The notes beneath the pieces were generated by a model. That model was not told the origin of the DNA and ran no database searches. It was given only the letters and a program-made list of their open reading frames with translations. A program made the position numbers and the translations under genes. A stretch of 64,000 nt of DNA, taken from Porticoccus sp963925605 (GTDB lineage: Bacteria; Pseudomonadota; Gammaproteobacteria; Pseudomonadales; Porticoccaceae). Positions 34,906 to 44,802 of this stretch are shown piece after piece; within the stretch, counting starts at the first letter, position 1, and each line of letters begins with the position of its first letter. The stretch is from the NCBI GenBank assembly GCA_963925605.1, contig CAWURY010000002.1, positions 1 to 64,000 of the forward strand, written 5' to 3'.

Positions 34906-35940
34906 CTAAAAACAACGAGTAAACGCAGCAAGTTCAGAGATTTTTTCCTTAGCTAGGCCACTACCAATAGCGTCTTGCGCTAAAATAATACCTTCTGCTA
35001 AATTATTCGCGACGCCAGAAACATAAAGTGCTGCTCCAGCATTTAAAGCAATCATATCAGATGCAGAGTCAATCTTAGATGAAAAAACGCGATGCTTAGA
35101 CAGCGCTAACTTTATCAAATCCAAGCTTTCTTTTGCATCAGAAACCTTCAGATCATCAAGATTACCTTTGCTCATCCCAAAATCTTCTGGCATTAAAGTA
35201 TATTCGCTAATCTCGCCGTCTTTAAGTTCTGCAATCCAAGTATCAGAAGAAATGCTAATCTCGTCCAGCCCATCCTGCGAATGAACAACAAGCACATGCT
35301 TGCCGCCTAGTTCCTTCATTACTTCTGCCAGTGGCATTAACCATTTTCGCTCGTAAACACCCAGCAACATATTGGGAATTTTTGCTGGATTAGTGAGCGG
35401 ACCCAACAGATTAAAAATAGTAGGTACGCCCAGCTCTTTGCGTGGGCCAACAGCATGCTTCATTGCGCTATGATGGTTAACAGCAAACATAAAACCAATG
35501 CCAACTTCTTCTACGCAAAGAGCTATCTGTTCTGCTGATAAGTCTAAATTTACCCCCGCATACTCTAGTAAATCTGCGCTACCACTGCTGCTGCTAACCC
35601 CTCTGTTGCCATGTTTGGCAATATGCGCGCCTGCTGCTGCCGCAACAAAAGTGCTTGCTGTAGACACATTGAAGACCCCCGCACCATCACCGCCTGTTCC
35701 AGCGATATCTACCAAATGCTCATTTGTTAAATGTAATGGTACTGATAGTTCACGCATTATTTGGGCGGCACCAGTAATCTCTTCGACCGTTTCGCCCTTC
35801 ATGCGCAGGCCGATCAAAAACCCGCCTATCTGAGCACCGGTAGCCTTTCCTGTCATAATCTGCATCATTACTTCACGCATGTCATTGATCGCAAGATTAT
35901 GGCCATTCAAAATTTTGTTCATTGCCTGCTGAATGTTCAT
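34906..35940 (-). CDS. trpD: Anthranilate phosphoribosyltransferase
   Basis: TrpD joins anthranilate and PRPP. The 344 residues have the PRPP-binding IAGTGGDGAGVFNVSTAS, HGNRGVSSSSGSAD, and the domain-II NLLGPLTNPA motif. A standard-length, unfused enzyme. It lies between trpG and trpC with a 13-bp gap to trpG. Confidence 0.95.
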   Translation of the reverse strand: MNIQQAMNKILNGHNLAINDMREVMMQIMTGKATGAQIGGFLIGLRMKGETVEEITGAAQIMRELSVPLHLTNEHLVDIAGTGGDGAGVFNVSTASTFVAAAAGAHIAKHGNRGVSSSSGSADLLEYAGVNLDLSAEQIALCVEEVGIGFMFAVNHHSAMKHAVGPRKELGVPTIFNLLGPLTNPAKIPNMLLGVYERKWLMPLAEVMKELGGKHVLVVHSQDGLDEISISSDTWIAELKDGEISEYTLMPEDFGMSKGNLDDLKVSDAKESLDLIKLALSKHRVFSSKIDSASDMIALNAGAALYVSGVANNLAEGIILAQDAIGSGLAKEKISELAAFTRCF

Positions 35941-35953
35941 CGTAGCCTTTTTT

Positions 35954-36532
35954 TTAATTTTTCAAAAAATTTTCGAGCAAGTCATGCCCATTTTCAGTAA
36001 GAATCGACTCTGGATGGAACTGTACGCCTTCTACTGCAAAGTCTCGGTGACGAAAGCCCATAATTTCATCAATCTCTCCTGTCGATGTTTTGGTCCAAGC
36101 GGTCTCTTCAAGACAATGTGGCAAGCTTTCTCTTTCGACAACTAATGAATGATAGCGGGTTGCCTCAAAAGGATTGGGTAAGCCGTTAAATACTCCCTTA
36201 TTGTTATGATAAATAAAGGATGTTTTCCCATGCATTACATTTCTGGCTCGTATAATTTTTCCACCAAAGGCTTGACCAATACTTTGATGGCCCAGACAAA
36301 TACCTAGGATAGGAATTTTTCCAGAAAAATATTCAACCGCCGCAACAGAAATACCTGCTTCGTTAGGAGTGCATGGTCCGGGAGAGATAACAATTTTTTC
36401 TGGAGCCATTGATTGGATTTGATCTAACGTCAGCTCATCATTGCGGATGACCCGAACCTCGGCCTTGAGTTCTCCCAAATACTGCACCACGTTATAGGTA
36501 AAAGAATCATAATTATCAATCATTAAAATCAT
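35954..36532 (-). CDS. trpG: Anthranilate synthase glutaminase subunit
   Basis: TrpG supplies ammonia from glutamine to TrpE; in some bacteria the same subunit also serves p-aminobenzoate synthase. The class I amidotransferase triad is visible: Cys in PILGICLGHQSIGQAFGG and His-Glu in FHPESILTENG. The ATG at 36532 (MILMIDNYDSFTYN) is preferred over an upstream TTG at 36538. It is 12 bp from the trpE stop. Confidence 0.95.
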   Translation of the reverse strand: MILMIDNYDSFTYNVVQYLGELKAEVRVIRNDELTLDQIQSMAPEKIVISPGPCTPNEAGISVAAVEYFSGKIPILGICLGHQSIGQAFGGKIIRARNVMHGKTSFIYHNNKGVFNGLPNPFEATRYHSLVVERESLPHCLEETAWTKTSTGEIDEIMGFRHRDFAVEGVQFHPESILTENGHDLLENFLKN

Positions 36533-36544
36533 AGCCAAGACGCC

Positions 36545-38011
36545 TTAGACAACTAAATCAACAGCACGAAAAATAGCACGTGCTTTATTTATAGTTTCTT
36601 TCCATTCCAGCTCTGGAACCGAATCTGCTACCACTCCGGCACCAGCCTGCACATAAAGCTTACCGTTTTTAATTATTGCGGTTCTGATCGCAATAGCGGT
36701 ATCCATATTGCCGTTCCAACCAATATAGCCTACAGCTCCCCCATACACGCCGCGCTTCACTGGCTCAAGCTCATCAATTATTTCCATAGCACGAATTTTT
36801 GGAGCTCCGCTCAAAGTACCAGCTGGTAATGTTGCTCGCAGCACATCCATAGCGGTAGTGCCTGGCTTTACCTGGCCAGTCACATTAGATGTAATATGCA
36901 TAACATGTGAATAACGCTCTACTAGCATCTGATCAGTGACCTCTACTGTCCCTATTTGAGCAACTTTTCCCACATCATTACGACCCAAGTCAACAAGCAT
37001 TAAATGCTCTGCGATTTCTTTGGGGTCACTTAGCAGTTCTTTTTCTAGAGACAGGTCTTCCTCAGGGGTGTGTCCGCGACGACGAGTTCCAGCGATAGGC
37101 CTAACTGTTACCTCTCCATCCTCTAGACGAGCTAAAATTTCTGGCGATGACCCTGCTATATGAAAGGACTCTAAATCCAGAAAGTACATGTAAGGAGAGG
37201 GATTAAGACAGCGTAATGCCCTATAAAGATTCAAGGGTTCGGCATTAAAGTCTAAAGATAGTCGCTGCGATGGGACCACTTGCATTGCATCGCCAGCCAG
37301 CACATAGTCTTTTATCTTACTGACTGCCGCCAGAAAATTCTCTTTGCCAAAACTAGACACAAAAGCAGATTCGTTTTGCCCTTCACTATCTAAATTTAAT
37401 GGCGGTAGGTCCGGGACAGGATTTTTTAGCTTAATCTCAAGCTCATCTAGTCTTTGCTGCGCCTTTTCCCAGGCGTTTGCATCACAGGCATCCTGGTGAA
37501 CAACAAAAATTAGTTTTCCCAGCAGATTATCAAAAATTACCACTTCATCAGACACCATCAATAAGATATCTGGATTGCCCAAATCATCTTTGGGTGCCGA
37601 CTTTCTTAGTCGCTCCTCAACATAACGCACGGTATCATAGCCAAAATAACCTACAAGTCCTCCTGTGAAGCGAGGCAACTCAGATAACTCAGGTATCTGA
37701 TATCTGGACTGAAAAGCTTCAATATCACTTAGCGGATCTGTTGTGGTCTTAGATTCTATAATTTGATTATTTTGCTCTACCACCAGCTGGTCGCCGAAGA
37801 CCTTGATAATAGTGCTTGATGGCAGCCCTATAAGAGAATAGCGCCCCCATTTTTCGCCACCATGAACAGATTCAAATAAATATGAATATGGCCCTCTTGC
37901 TAGTTTTAAATAACAAGATAGCGGTGTTTCTAGATCCGCCAAAACTTCTCGTATCACCGGGATTCGACTGTAGTTTTGCTTAGCCAGTTCGGCAAAGTAC
38001 TCAGGGGTCAT
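36545..38011 (-). CDS. trpE: Anthranilate synthase component I
   Basis: TrpE converts chorismate and ammonia to anthranilate. The 488 residues contain the tryptophan feedback element near LESVHGGEKWGRYSLIGL, and the chorismate motifs PIAGTRRRG, DLGRNDVGKVA, TLPAGTLSGAPKIRAMEI and QAGAGVVADS. It overlaps the rpe stop by 4 bp. In Pseudomonas gph lies between rpe and trpE; it is missing here. No leader peptide or attenuator is apparent upstream. Confidence 0.95.
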   Translation of the reverse strand: MTPEYFAELAKQNYSRIPVIREVLADLETPLSCYLKLARGPYSYLFESVHGGEKWGRYSLIGLPSSTIIKVFGDQLVVEQNNQIIESKTTTDPLSDIEAFQSRYQIPELSELPRFTGGLVGYFGYDTVRYVEERLRKSAPKDDLGNPDILLMVSDEVVIFDNLLGKLIFVVHQDACDANAWEKAQQRLDELEIKLKNPVPDLPPLNLDSEGQNESAFVSSFGKENFLAAVSKIKDYVLAGDAMQVVPSQRLSLDFNAEPLNLYRALRCLNPSPYMYFLDLESFHIAGSSPEILARLEDGEVTVRPIAGTRRRGHTPEEDLSLEKELLSDPKEIAEHLMLVDLGRNDVGKVAQIGTVEVTDQMLVERYSHVMHITSNVTGQVKPGTTAMDVLRATLPAGTLSGAPKIRAMEIIDELEPVKRGVYGGAVGYIGWNGNMDTAIAIRTAIIKNGKLYVQAGAGVVADSVPELEWKETINKARAIFRAVDLVV

Positions 38012-38691
38012 GACTGCTCAAACTCCACTTTGGATAATTCTGCGCGCATACAATTAATGGCTTGACGATAATCATCAGAACCATAGATAGCGGACCCGGC
38101 AACAAAAGTATCTGCTCCTGCTTCAGCAATTTCTCTAATGTTTTTAGTGGTAACGCCTCCGTCGATCTCTAGACGGATATCTAGCCCACTGTTATCAATA
38201 AGGGTGCGAGCTTCACGCAACTTACCTAATGTCGCTGGAATAAATTGTTGTCCCCCAAAACCAGGGTTTACAGCCATTAATAGAATTATATCCACTTTTT
38301 TTAAAAAGTGTTTTATCTTGTCAAGCCCCGTTTCCGGATTTAATGCTAATCCGCCCTTACATCCTGCATCTTTTATTAATTGCAGAGAACGACCAACATC
38401 TTGAGAGGCTTCCGGATGAAAGGTTATCCAGTCAGCGCCGGCAGTAGAAAAACTATTAATAAGCTGATCTACGGGATCAACCATGAGGTGCACATCAATA
38501 GAGGCTGTGACTCCATAATCACGCAACGCCTTGCAGACCATAGGACCAATAGTCAAATTAGGCACATAATGATTATCCATTACGTCGAAATGGACTAGGT
38601 CAGCGCCTGCACCAATAACAGCCTCCACCTCCTCTCCTAATCGAGCAAAGTCTGCGGACAGGACTGATGGCGCTATAAGAAAATTATTCAT
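38008..38691 (-). CDS. rpe: Ribulose-phosphate 3-epimerase
   Basis: Rpe interconverts ribulose 5-phosphate and xylulose 5-phosphate. The 227-residue TIM barrel has IAPSVLSADFARLGEE, VHFDVMDNHYVPNLTIGP, DVHLMVDP, MAVNPGFGGQQFI and LEIDGGVTTKN, with the metal ligands in place. It heads the rpe-trpE-trpG-trpD-trpC run, overlapping trpE by 4 bp. Confidence 0.95.
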   Translation of the reverse strand: MNNFLIAPSVLSADFARLGEEVEAVIGAGADLVHFDVMDNHYVPNLTIGPMVCKALRDYGVTASIDVHLMVDPVDQLINSFSTAGADWITFHPEASQDVGRSLQLIKDAGCKGGLALNPETGLDKIKHFLKKVDIILLMAVNPGFGGQQFIPATLGKLREARTLIDNSGLDIRLEIDGGVTTKNIREIAEAGADTFVAGSAIYGSDDYRQAINCMRAELSKVEFEQS

Positions 38692-38856
38692 GTATTTCTC
38701 TTTTTAGGACTCAGAATATATTTTTAAATCGATGATTTGGCGCTACGATCTAAAATTCAAATACAATTTTAACTTACTTGATAGCTTGTAAGAAGTTGCA
38801 ATTATAAGTCTTTATCGTAACACTTGGAGTATACCTATTTCTAACTATTATCTAAC

Positions 38857-40332
38857 ATGACAATAAAACACTCAGATCTTAGGGAATTTATTAAATTCCT
38901 AGAAGAGCGCGGCGAATTAAAGCGCATTAAAGTCGAAGTTGATCCTGTTCTGGAAATGACAGAAATTTGTGATCGCACCCTTCGTGCTGGGGGCCCAGCT
39001 CTATTATTTGAAAACCCCAAAGGGTTCGATATTCCTGTATTAGGCAATCTTTTTGGTACGCCAGAACGAGTTGCTATGGGCATGGGGAAAGAGACTCTTC
39101 TTGCCCTGCGAGAAGTAGGAGAGTTGCTCGCTTTTCTAAAAGAGCCAGCGCCGCCGAAAGGGATAAAAGATCTCTGGGGAAATCGTGACAAGTTTAAACA
39201 AATTCTAAACATGCCCGTACAGGTTGTAAAAAAAGCCGCCTGCCAAGATTTTATCATTGAAGGTGCAGATGTTGATTTAAACAAACTACCAATTCAGACC
39301 TGCTGGCCAGGTGATGCCGGGCCACTGATTACTTGGCCGCTGGTTATTACCCGAGGCCCAGAGAAAGAAAGACAGAATCTAGGCATTTATCGCCAGCAGG
39401 TAATAGGGAAAAATAAACTAATTATGCGATGGCTGCCTCATCGAGGGGGGGCGCTTGATTTTCAAGACTGGCAGCTAACTCATCCTGGAGAACCATTTCC
39501 AATTGCTGTAGCCTTAGGTGCTGACCCCGCAACTATATTAGGTGCGGTCACCCCTGTGCCAGACACTCTTTCAGAATATGCTTTTGCAGGGCTACTAAGG
39601 GGTGAAAAAACAAAGGTGGTACGCTGTCTGGGCAGCAATCTTCAAGTGCCAGCAAGCGCTGAATTTATCTTAGAAGGCTTTCTTTATCCAGACGAAATGG
39701 CGGCTGAAGGCCCTTTTGGAGACCATACTGGTTATTATAATGAGGTGGGTCAATTTCCAGTTTTTACTGTGGAAAGAATCACCCATCGCAAAGACCCCAT
39801 CTATCATAGCACCTATACTGGTAGGCCTCCTGACGAGCCAGCCATTCTGGGAGTAGCCCTGAACGAAATATTCGTTCCTATTCTACAAAAACAATTTCCA
39901 GAAATTATTGATTTTTATCTTCCGCCTGAAGGCTGCTCCTACCGCATGGCCGTTGTTTCGATGAAGAAAGAGTATCCTGGCCACGCCAAGCGGGTAATGA
40001 TGGGGGTTTGGTCTTTTTTACGACAATTTATGTACACAAAATTTGTTGTTGTTGTTGACGATGACGTAAATCCTCGCGAGTGGAATGATGTAATATGGGC
40101 TATTACAACTCGAATGGACCCTAAGCGAGATATGGTGATAATTGATAATACCCCCATTGATTACTTAGACTTTGCTTCTCCTGTCTCTGGGTTAGGCTCA
40201 AAGGTAGGATTTGATGCCACTAACAAATGGCCAGGTGAAACAGATAGGGAGTGGGGAAAGCCAATCGAAATGGGCGCCAAAGTAAAAGAAAAAATTGATG
40301 AGTTATGGAAATCTCTAGGCATCGAAAAATAG
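38857..40332 (+). CDS. ubiD: 4-hydroxy-3-polyprenylbenzoate decarboxylase
   Basis: UbiD decarboxylates the polyprenyl-hydroxybenzoate intermediate of ubiquinone, using prenylated FMN made by UbiX. The 491 residues match E. coli UbiD (497) and show LREFIKFLEERGELKRI, GPALLFENPKGF and PFGDHTGYYNE, VERITHRKDPIYHSTY and the E-x-x-R/E active-site region. It is divergent from rpe with a 165-bp gap that holds a TTGATA and a TATAAG element 19 bp apart near 38781. Confidence 0.95.
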   Translation: MTIKHSDLREFIKFLEERGELKRIKVEVDPVLEMTEICDRTLRAGGPALLFENPKGFDIPVLGNLFGTPERVAMGMGKETLLALREVGELLAFLKEPAPPKGIKDLWGNRDKFKQILNMPVQVVKKAACQDFIIEGADVDLNKLPIQTCWPGDAGPLITWPLVITRGPEKERQNLGIYRQQVIGKNKLIMRWLPHRGGALDFQDWQLTHPGEPFPIAVALGADPATILGAVTPVPDTLSEYAFAGLLRGEKTKVVRCLGSNLQVPASAEFILEGFLYPDEMAAEGPFGDHTGYYNEVGQFPVFTVERITHRKDPIYHSTYTGRPPDEPAILGVALNEIFVPILQKQFPEIIDFYLPPEGCSYRMAVVSMKKEYPGHAKRVMMGVWSFLRQFMYTKFVVVVDDDVNPREWNDVIWAITTRMDPKRDMVIIDNTPIDYLDFASPVSGLGSKVGFDATNKWPGETDREWGKPIEMGAKVKEKIDELWKSLGIEK

Positions 40333-40356
40333 CCTGACTTTAGCTTTGCCTGCTTT

Positions 40357-42258
40357 TTAAGCCATATCTGCCCATGGGTTTAATTTATCAAATACTACAT
40401 CTTGCTTGTACCCGGGCATATGTATGCCATCGCAAGAAATATCAATGTCTTCTTCTTGAACTAGCGCTTCCCCGAAACGATAAACAACTGAAACATTGCC
40501 TTTATCTGCTTGTTCGGCATACTTTTTTGCTGCTTGACGGGTTTCTTCTCGACGGCTTTGGTAGTCTGCCATTGCTGGCCCATACCTAGCAGATAGCATG
40601 TTCTCCACTTTGCGTGGAGAAAGGATTACTGCTGTAGCATTATTGCCACCAAATCCTTTTGAGTTTACAAATGCTACGTCCATTCTTCGATTAACAAGGT
40701 CCATATCCTGCAAGGGGAAAAACAAGTTTTTTTGAGCAACATCATTAGCAATCTTGTCGACTGTTTTAATGCCAGGAAGTATATCGTACTTAAATGTCCC
40801 CAGCGCAAAAGCGAGCTGATCGCCACTAGCTGCCGCCAAAGAGTGCCCAACAAAAGCTTTTGCCGCGGTAACAGGCCAATCCTTGATAGAAAAAGCTTCT
40901 GCTACACGATCAAATATTCTAGATTCTGTAACTCTGTTTGCAGGGGTGCTAGAGCCATGCGCATGAATAAAGCTATGCTTACGAACAGTTGATTCACCTA
41001 CAATTGCAATTGCTGATGCTACCGCTTTAGAAAAAGAAACATAATTGCCAACGCCAGGGGCTGATATAGACCTCTTGATACCGTCTGCATTAATAAATAC
41101 ATCAGGCACAGCGCCATGCACATCTGCCGCAAGATCTATAGCAAGGGCGTCATCCATAAGCACTATATACTGGGCAGCCTCGCCAATTGTAAATCCGCAA
41201 TTTTCTCCAAACGGCCTGCTGGCTTTTCGCCAATTTGGTATTTCCGATGAATCCAACTTACAAAGATTAATATCAGTGCCTAGAGCACCCATGCTGGTAA
41301 AACCTTCCATGATTTCTGGAGTCAGCCCGGCCTCAGCGCTGCCAACTATCGCCACCCTTCTTCGGCCGCTTCTGATATCTTGAATTGCTGCCTGCAAAAC
41401 ATAAAGGAAAGACGCGCAAGCTCCGGTTATTGCAGCCGTATGACCAACGCTGCCTATTACGTAAGCATTGACAAAATCTGCAGGCATTGTATTCAAGCCC
41501 ATGGCATACTGCTTTGAAGTCGCCCGTTCCCCCAAAAGCCTTGCTTGCAGTAATCCACCCAGCCCCTCTTTAGTGACTTGTCCCATAATACTGGTACAAT
41601 AAACACCGACTTCATCAGGGCGAACGCTAGCTGCTATTATGTCCCACGGAATCCCGACAGAAGCCAGCGCATCACTGGCCCCCAGCAGGGCCAGCTGAAG
41701 CCCTCTGGGATGAAAATGTGAGTTATATTGAGCAGCAGGGTCAAAACCTGAAGGAAGCTGTCCTGCGGCTTTGGCTGCCTGTTCAGAATATGTCGGTACT
41801 AAAAAATCAGCGGTGCCTTTAATGCTGACTTCGCAAAATGCTTTATCCAAATATTCAATATTCCAGCGCTCAGGAATCGATTCAGGTATATCTTTTTTGG
41901 CCAGCCTGAAAACTACAGTTTCGCCATTTTGGGGCTTTATTTCTATTCGCTTGTGGCCATATATTTTTTTGGGATCAAACAAAGAGTCCTCCAGACGACG
42001 GATTAAAGTGCCCTTAAGCACCAAACTACCAAAGGCCTCCACCACCTGCTTCGAGTTATGTTGTTTATTTCCCGCATCGATATAAAGCTCGCCGTCCCAT
42101 GAGACTAGCTTCATAAGGCAGGCTAGCCCAACTATGGTTTGCTCTTGCTGATATTTTGAGAGAGACTCAATCACTATGCGCCGAAAAGCCTGATGAGACG
42201 AGCTTCTTCCGGCAGCATTATAACCACCAAACCCCACTATAACTGGCAAAGCTTGCAT
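40357..42258 (-). CDS. fabY: Beta-ketoacyl-ACP synthase FabY (fatty-acid initiation)
   Basis: The 633 residues resemble FabY (PA5174) of Pseudomonas, which condenses acetyl-CoA with malonyl-ACP and replaces FabH. The start PVIVGFGGYNAAGRSS, the C281 nucleophile in TGACASF, the HAHGSS motif with H434, and K467 and H472 in KAFVGHSLAAAS make up the catalytic set. The unusual N-terminal 150 residues are shared with FabY. The accB/accC genes elsewhere in the window provide malonyl-CoA. It is divergent from an AraC-type regulator. Confidence 0.93.
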   Translation of the reverse strand: MQALPVIVGFGGYNAAGRSSSHQAFRRIVIESLSKYQQEQTIVGLACLMKLVSWDGELYIDAGNKQHNSKQVVEAFGSLVLKGTLIRRLEDSLFDPKKIYGHKRIEIKPQNGETVVFRLAKKDIPESIPERWNIEYLDKAFCEVSIKGTADFLVPTYSEQAAKAAGQLPSGFDPAAQYNSHFHPRGLQLALLGASDALASVGIPWDIIAASVRPDEVGVYCTSIMGQVTKEGLGGLLQARLLGERATSKQYAMGLNTMPADFVNAYVIGSVGHTAAITGACASFLYVLQAAIQDIRSGRRRVAIVGSAEAGLTPEIMEGFTSMGALGTDINLCKLDSSEIPNWRKASRPFGENCGFTIGEAAQYIVLMDDALAIDLAADVHGAVPDVFINADGIKRSISAPGVGNYVSFSKAVASAIAIVGESTVRKHSFIHAHGSSTPANRVTESRIFDRVAEAFSIKDWPVTAAKAFVGHSLAAASGDQLAFALGTFKYDILPGIKTVDKIANDVAQKNLFFPLQDMDLVNRRMDVAFVNSKGFGGNNATAVILSPRKVENMLSARYGPAMADYQSRREETRQAAKKYAEQADKGNVSVVYRFGEALVQEEDIDISCDGIHMPGYKQDVVFDKLNPWADMA

Positions 42259-42347
42259 TGATCGACACTCTTATTATTTTAAGTACACAAGTCTATCAGG
42301 CTATAGTTCATTGACTTTTGTCATTTATAGCCATATATTTTGTCATT

Positions 42348-43361
42348 ATGGCCAAAGAAGAAGCAAAAGAATTCCCTCTGCGGATAGCAACACTGCTCTA
42401 TGATAATATTCTTGGTACTAGCGCTACACTTCCAGTGGAAATGCTACGAACAGCAGAAGCTGCTGTTCGACCTAAACAGCGAAACACCAGAAGAATTGAG
42501 GCGCTTACTCTGTCTATTGATAAGCGTTCCATTAAATCGCCGTCTGGCTTTGATATTCGCCCATCCGCAACTATTAACGACTCACAAAATTTTGACATTA
42601 TTAACTTACCTGCATTATGGAGAAACCCAAGACCCGCTCTAGTGAAATACAAAGACTACGTCCCTTGGCTGCAAAAACAAGTTGCCCAAGGGGCTATAGT
42701 GATAGCAGTAGGAACTGGTGTCTGCTTTCTTGCCAAATCTGGTCTTCTCGACAGACAGCCGGCAACAACACACTGGCATTATTTTGATCAATTCCAAAAA
42801 GACTACCCAAATGTTCTATTAAAACGACAGTACTTTATTACTCAGGCAGGGAATCTTTATTGTGCTGCAAGTGTTAATGCTATGGCTGAACTAATGGTTC
42901 ATCTTTCAGCCAGACTCTATGGTAGAAGCGCTGCAAAGCAGGTTGAAAGGAACTTTTTTCATGAAATTCGTAGCTCTTTTAAACCTACTAGCTATTTTTC
43001 TGATGATGTTCAGCAGCACCCAGACGAGCAGGTGGTTCAAGCGCAGATTTGGCTGGAAGACAATTACAATAAGTCTATCTTGATAAGCGAAGTGGCAAAC
43101 AAATTTGAATTTAGCACTAGAAATTTCAATCGACGATTCAAAAACGCCTTAGGAAAAACACCTCTAGAATATTTACAGTCTATCCGCTTAAAAAATGCAG
43201 GGGAGTTGCTACAAAAATCCAATCTTCCTATTTTCGAAGTAGCCATCCACAGCGGGTACCAAGACGCTACTTCGTTCAGTAAAATTTTTAATCAACACTT
43301 TGGTGCTTCGCCAACAAAATATAGGGAAACCGTACGAGCTAAATTATTCAGTACTCGCTAA
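42348..43361 (+). CDS. GlxA-type AraC-family regulator (DJ-1/PfpI-like N-terminus)
   Basis: The protein (337 residues from the ATG at 42348) has a class I amidotransferase/DJ-1-like domain (about 10-190, with GAIVIAVGTGVCFLAKSGLL and its elbow Cys) and a C-terminal AraC DNA-binding domain (about 225-330, KFEFSTRNFNRRFKNALGKTPLEYLQSIRL). This is the GlxA/CdhR arrangement. The ligand is unknown. Being divergent from fabY with 89 bp between, it may regulate fabY or itself; this is inference from position only. A TTG at 42318 would add 10 residues. Confidence 0.85.
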   Translation: MAKEEAKEFPLRIATLLYDNILGTSATLPVEMLRTAEAAVRPKQRNTRRIEALTLSIDKRSIKSPSGFDIRPSATINDSQNFDIINLPALWRNPRPALVKYKDYVPWLQKQVAQGAIVIAVGTGVCFLAKSGLLDRQPATTHWHYFDQFQKDYPNVLLKRQYFITQAGNLYCAASVNAMAELMVHLSARLYGRSAAKQVERNFFHEIRSSFKPTSYFSDDVQQHPDEQVVQAQIWLEDNYNKSILISEVANKFEFSTRNFNRRFKNALGKTPLEYLQSIRLKNAGELLQKSNLPIFEVAIHSGYQDATSFSKIFNQHFGASPTKYRETVRAKLFSTR

Positions 43362-43431
43362 GCGCTCTAGGGCACTCTACGCTGCGGAATGCCTCTTGCC
43401 TTGATCTTAGGATCAACGATTGGCGCAGTTA

Positions 43432-44802
43432 TTATTTTCCCAAATCAACCTGGTTTTCTTTGGCGCTAAAACTAAAATCTGGGGTTGAGGTTGAGCGCAA
43501 CTGGTCGTCGACAAAATCTTTACGAATAGCAGACCGTTTAAATCCAGACACCACGTTACTCAACTCCAAAGACACGTCAGCAAGCTCATTCATAATCTCA
43601 GCGGTATTATTGGTACCGAAGAGCAGCTGGGATGATATATCCTGTATCACATCCATCGTTTTTGAAGCCTTAACAGTCAGTGCCCTCTGCGCTGTTAAGG
43701 TTATAGCTGCGTCATTAATCTGTTTAGCCAAACCCAATACGACCCTCTCTATGTCTTTCACGACATGGTTTGCCTCATCTGACACTTCTTTGCCCTTGGT
43801 TGTTGTGAGCAGAACTTTGCCCATAGAAATAATGGTTTCGTTGGTACCCGCATGGACAATACGGATCAACGAAGTTATTTGTTTGGTGGCAACCCCAGAA
43901 CGTTCTGCTAATCTTTGAACCTCCTCAGCGATTACGCCAAACCCTTTTCCTGCATCTCCAGCCGTGGAAGCCTGAATAGCTGCATTAAGCCCAAAAATAT
44001 GCGCTTGATCTGCCATATCATTGAGAGCTAAAACTAGGCTACCAATTTCCTTAAAGTTTTCACTCAACCGATTAACATGTTTGGAGGTTTCGTTGATTTG
44101 ATCTTGTGTGCTGCCAATATCGAGAACAGTATTTTTAATAACTGTGGCCCCTTTTTTAGCAAGGGAAGATATTTTTTCTGTCTCAGCAACGGCGTCCCTT
44201 AGCTGAACAGACAGTCCGTCGATGGCCTTCTCTAATTCTTTAGTAACTTTAGTTACAGCAGCTATTTCATCTGATTGATGTTCGGATACCTCGGCCAACT
44301 GGGATGCAATTACTCGGGTCTCGTTGACTGTTGCTGACAAATTTTCTGATGATCCCTGTATTTGATCACCAAGGGCGAACAGCCGCCCAATAGAGAAATG
44401 TATTGCTTCCGGAATAGTGCCATTAAAGCATTTAATTTCTTCAATCTCACCACTCAAGCCAATGTCGTTCAGCGAGGATATTTGATCTAATAGCAAAAAA
44501 ATAGCTTGCTGATTGTTGCTCTCTATGGCACGCCTTTGGCTTGATCTTCGGTATATCTCTATGCTAATCAGCAGCAATAAGACAGCAGATAGCGCTCCCG
44601 CATAGAACACAGGATGAGAAAATTTTTGATACTCATCTAACAATAGAACAACGAAGTATAACTGTCTTAGTTCCTCCTGAATTAGCGGCAATGAAACAAC
44701 TAACCATATTGTGTAGCCAGCAAATCCGAGTGCAGCCATCAGGGCTAATATCATTACGAAAAGAGCTGGACTCTTATTTGATTGATGTAGTCTTCTGTTC
44801 AT
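43432..44802 (-). CDS. Truncated PilJ-like methyl-accepting chemotaxis protein
   Basis: The 456-residue receptor (start 44802, after CGGAGAC) has two membrane helices (about 13-39 and 65-84) enclosing only about 25 residues, then a long signalling coiled coil (about 150-440). The tip DMADQAHIFGLNAAIQASTAGDAGKGFGVIAEEVQRLAERSG and the tail TMDVIQDISSQ ... VVSGFK match PilJ of Pseudomonas closely, but PilJ is near 680 residues with a large periplasmic domain. In Pseudomonas pilJ lies with pilG/H/I and chpA next to gshB; here those are absent and the receptor is alone. It may be an eroded, orphan receptor whose kinase, if any, is outside the window. Confidence 0.8.
   Translation of the reverse strand: MNRRLHQSNKSPALFVMILALMAALGFAGYTIWLVVSLPLIQEELRQLYFVVLLLDEYQKFSHPVFYAGALSAVLLLLISIEIYRRSSQRRAIESNNQQAIFLLLDQISSLNDIGLSGEIEEIKCFNGTIPEAIHFSIGRLFALGDQIQGSSENLSATVNETRVIASQLAEVSEHQSDEIAAVTKVTKELEKAIDGLSVQLRDAVAETEKISSLAKKGATVIKNTVLDIGSTQDQINETSKHVNRLSENFKEIGSLVLALNDMADQAHIFGLNAAIQASTAGDAGKGFGVIAEEVQRLAERSGVATKQITSLIRIVHAGTNETIISMGKVLLTTTKGKEVSDEANHVVKDIERVVLGLAKQINDAAITLTAQRALTVKASKTMDVIQDISSQLLFGTNNTAEIMNELADVSLELSNVVSGFKRSAIRKDFVDDQLRSTSTPDFSFSAKENQVDLGK

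Noticed and set aside
42318..42347. TTG start of the AraC-type regulator
   Set aside because: The following ATG (42348) fits the family better; neither has a clear ribosome site.
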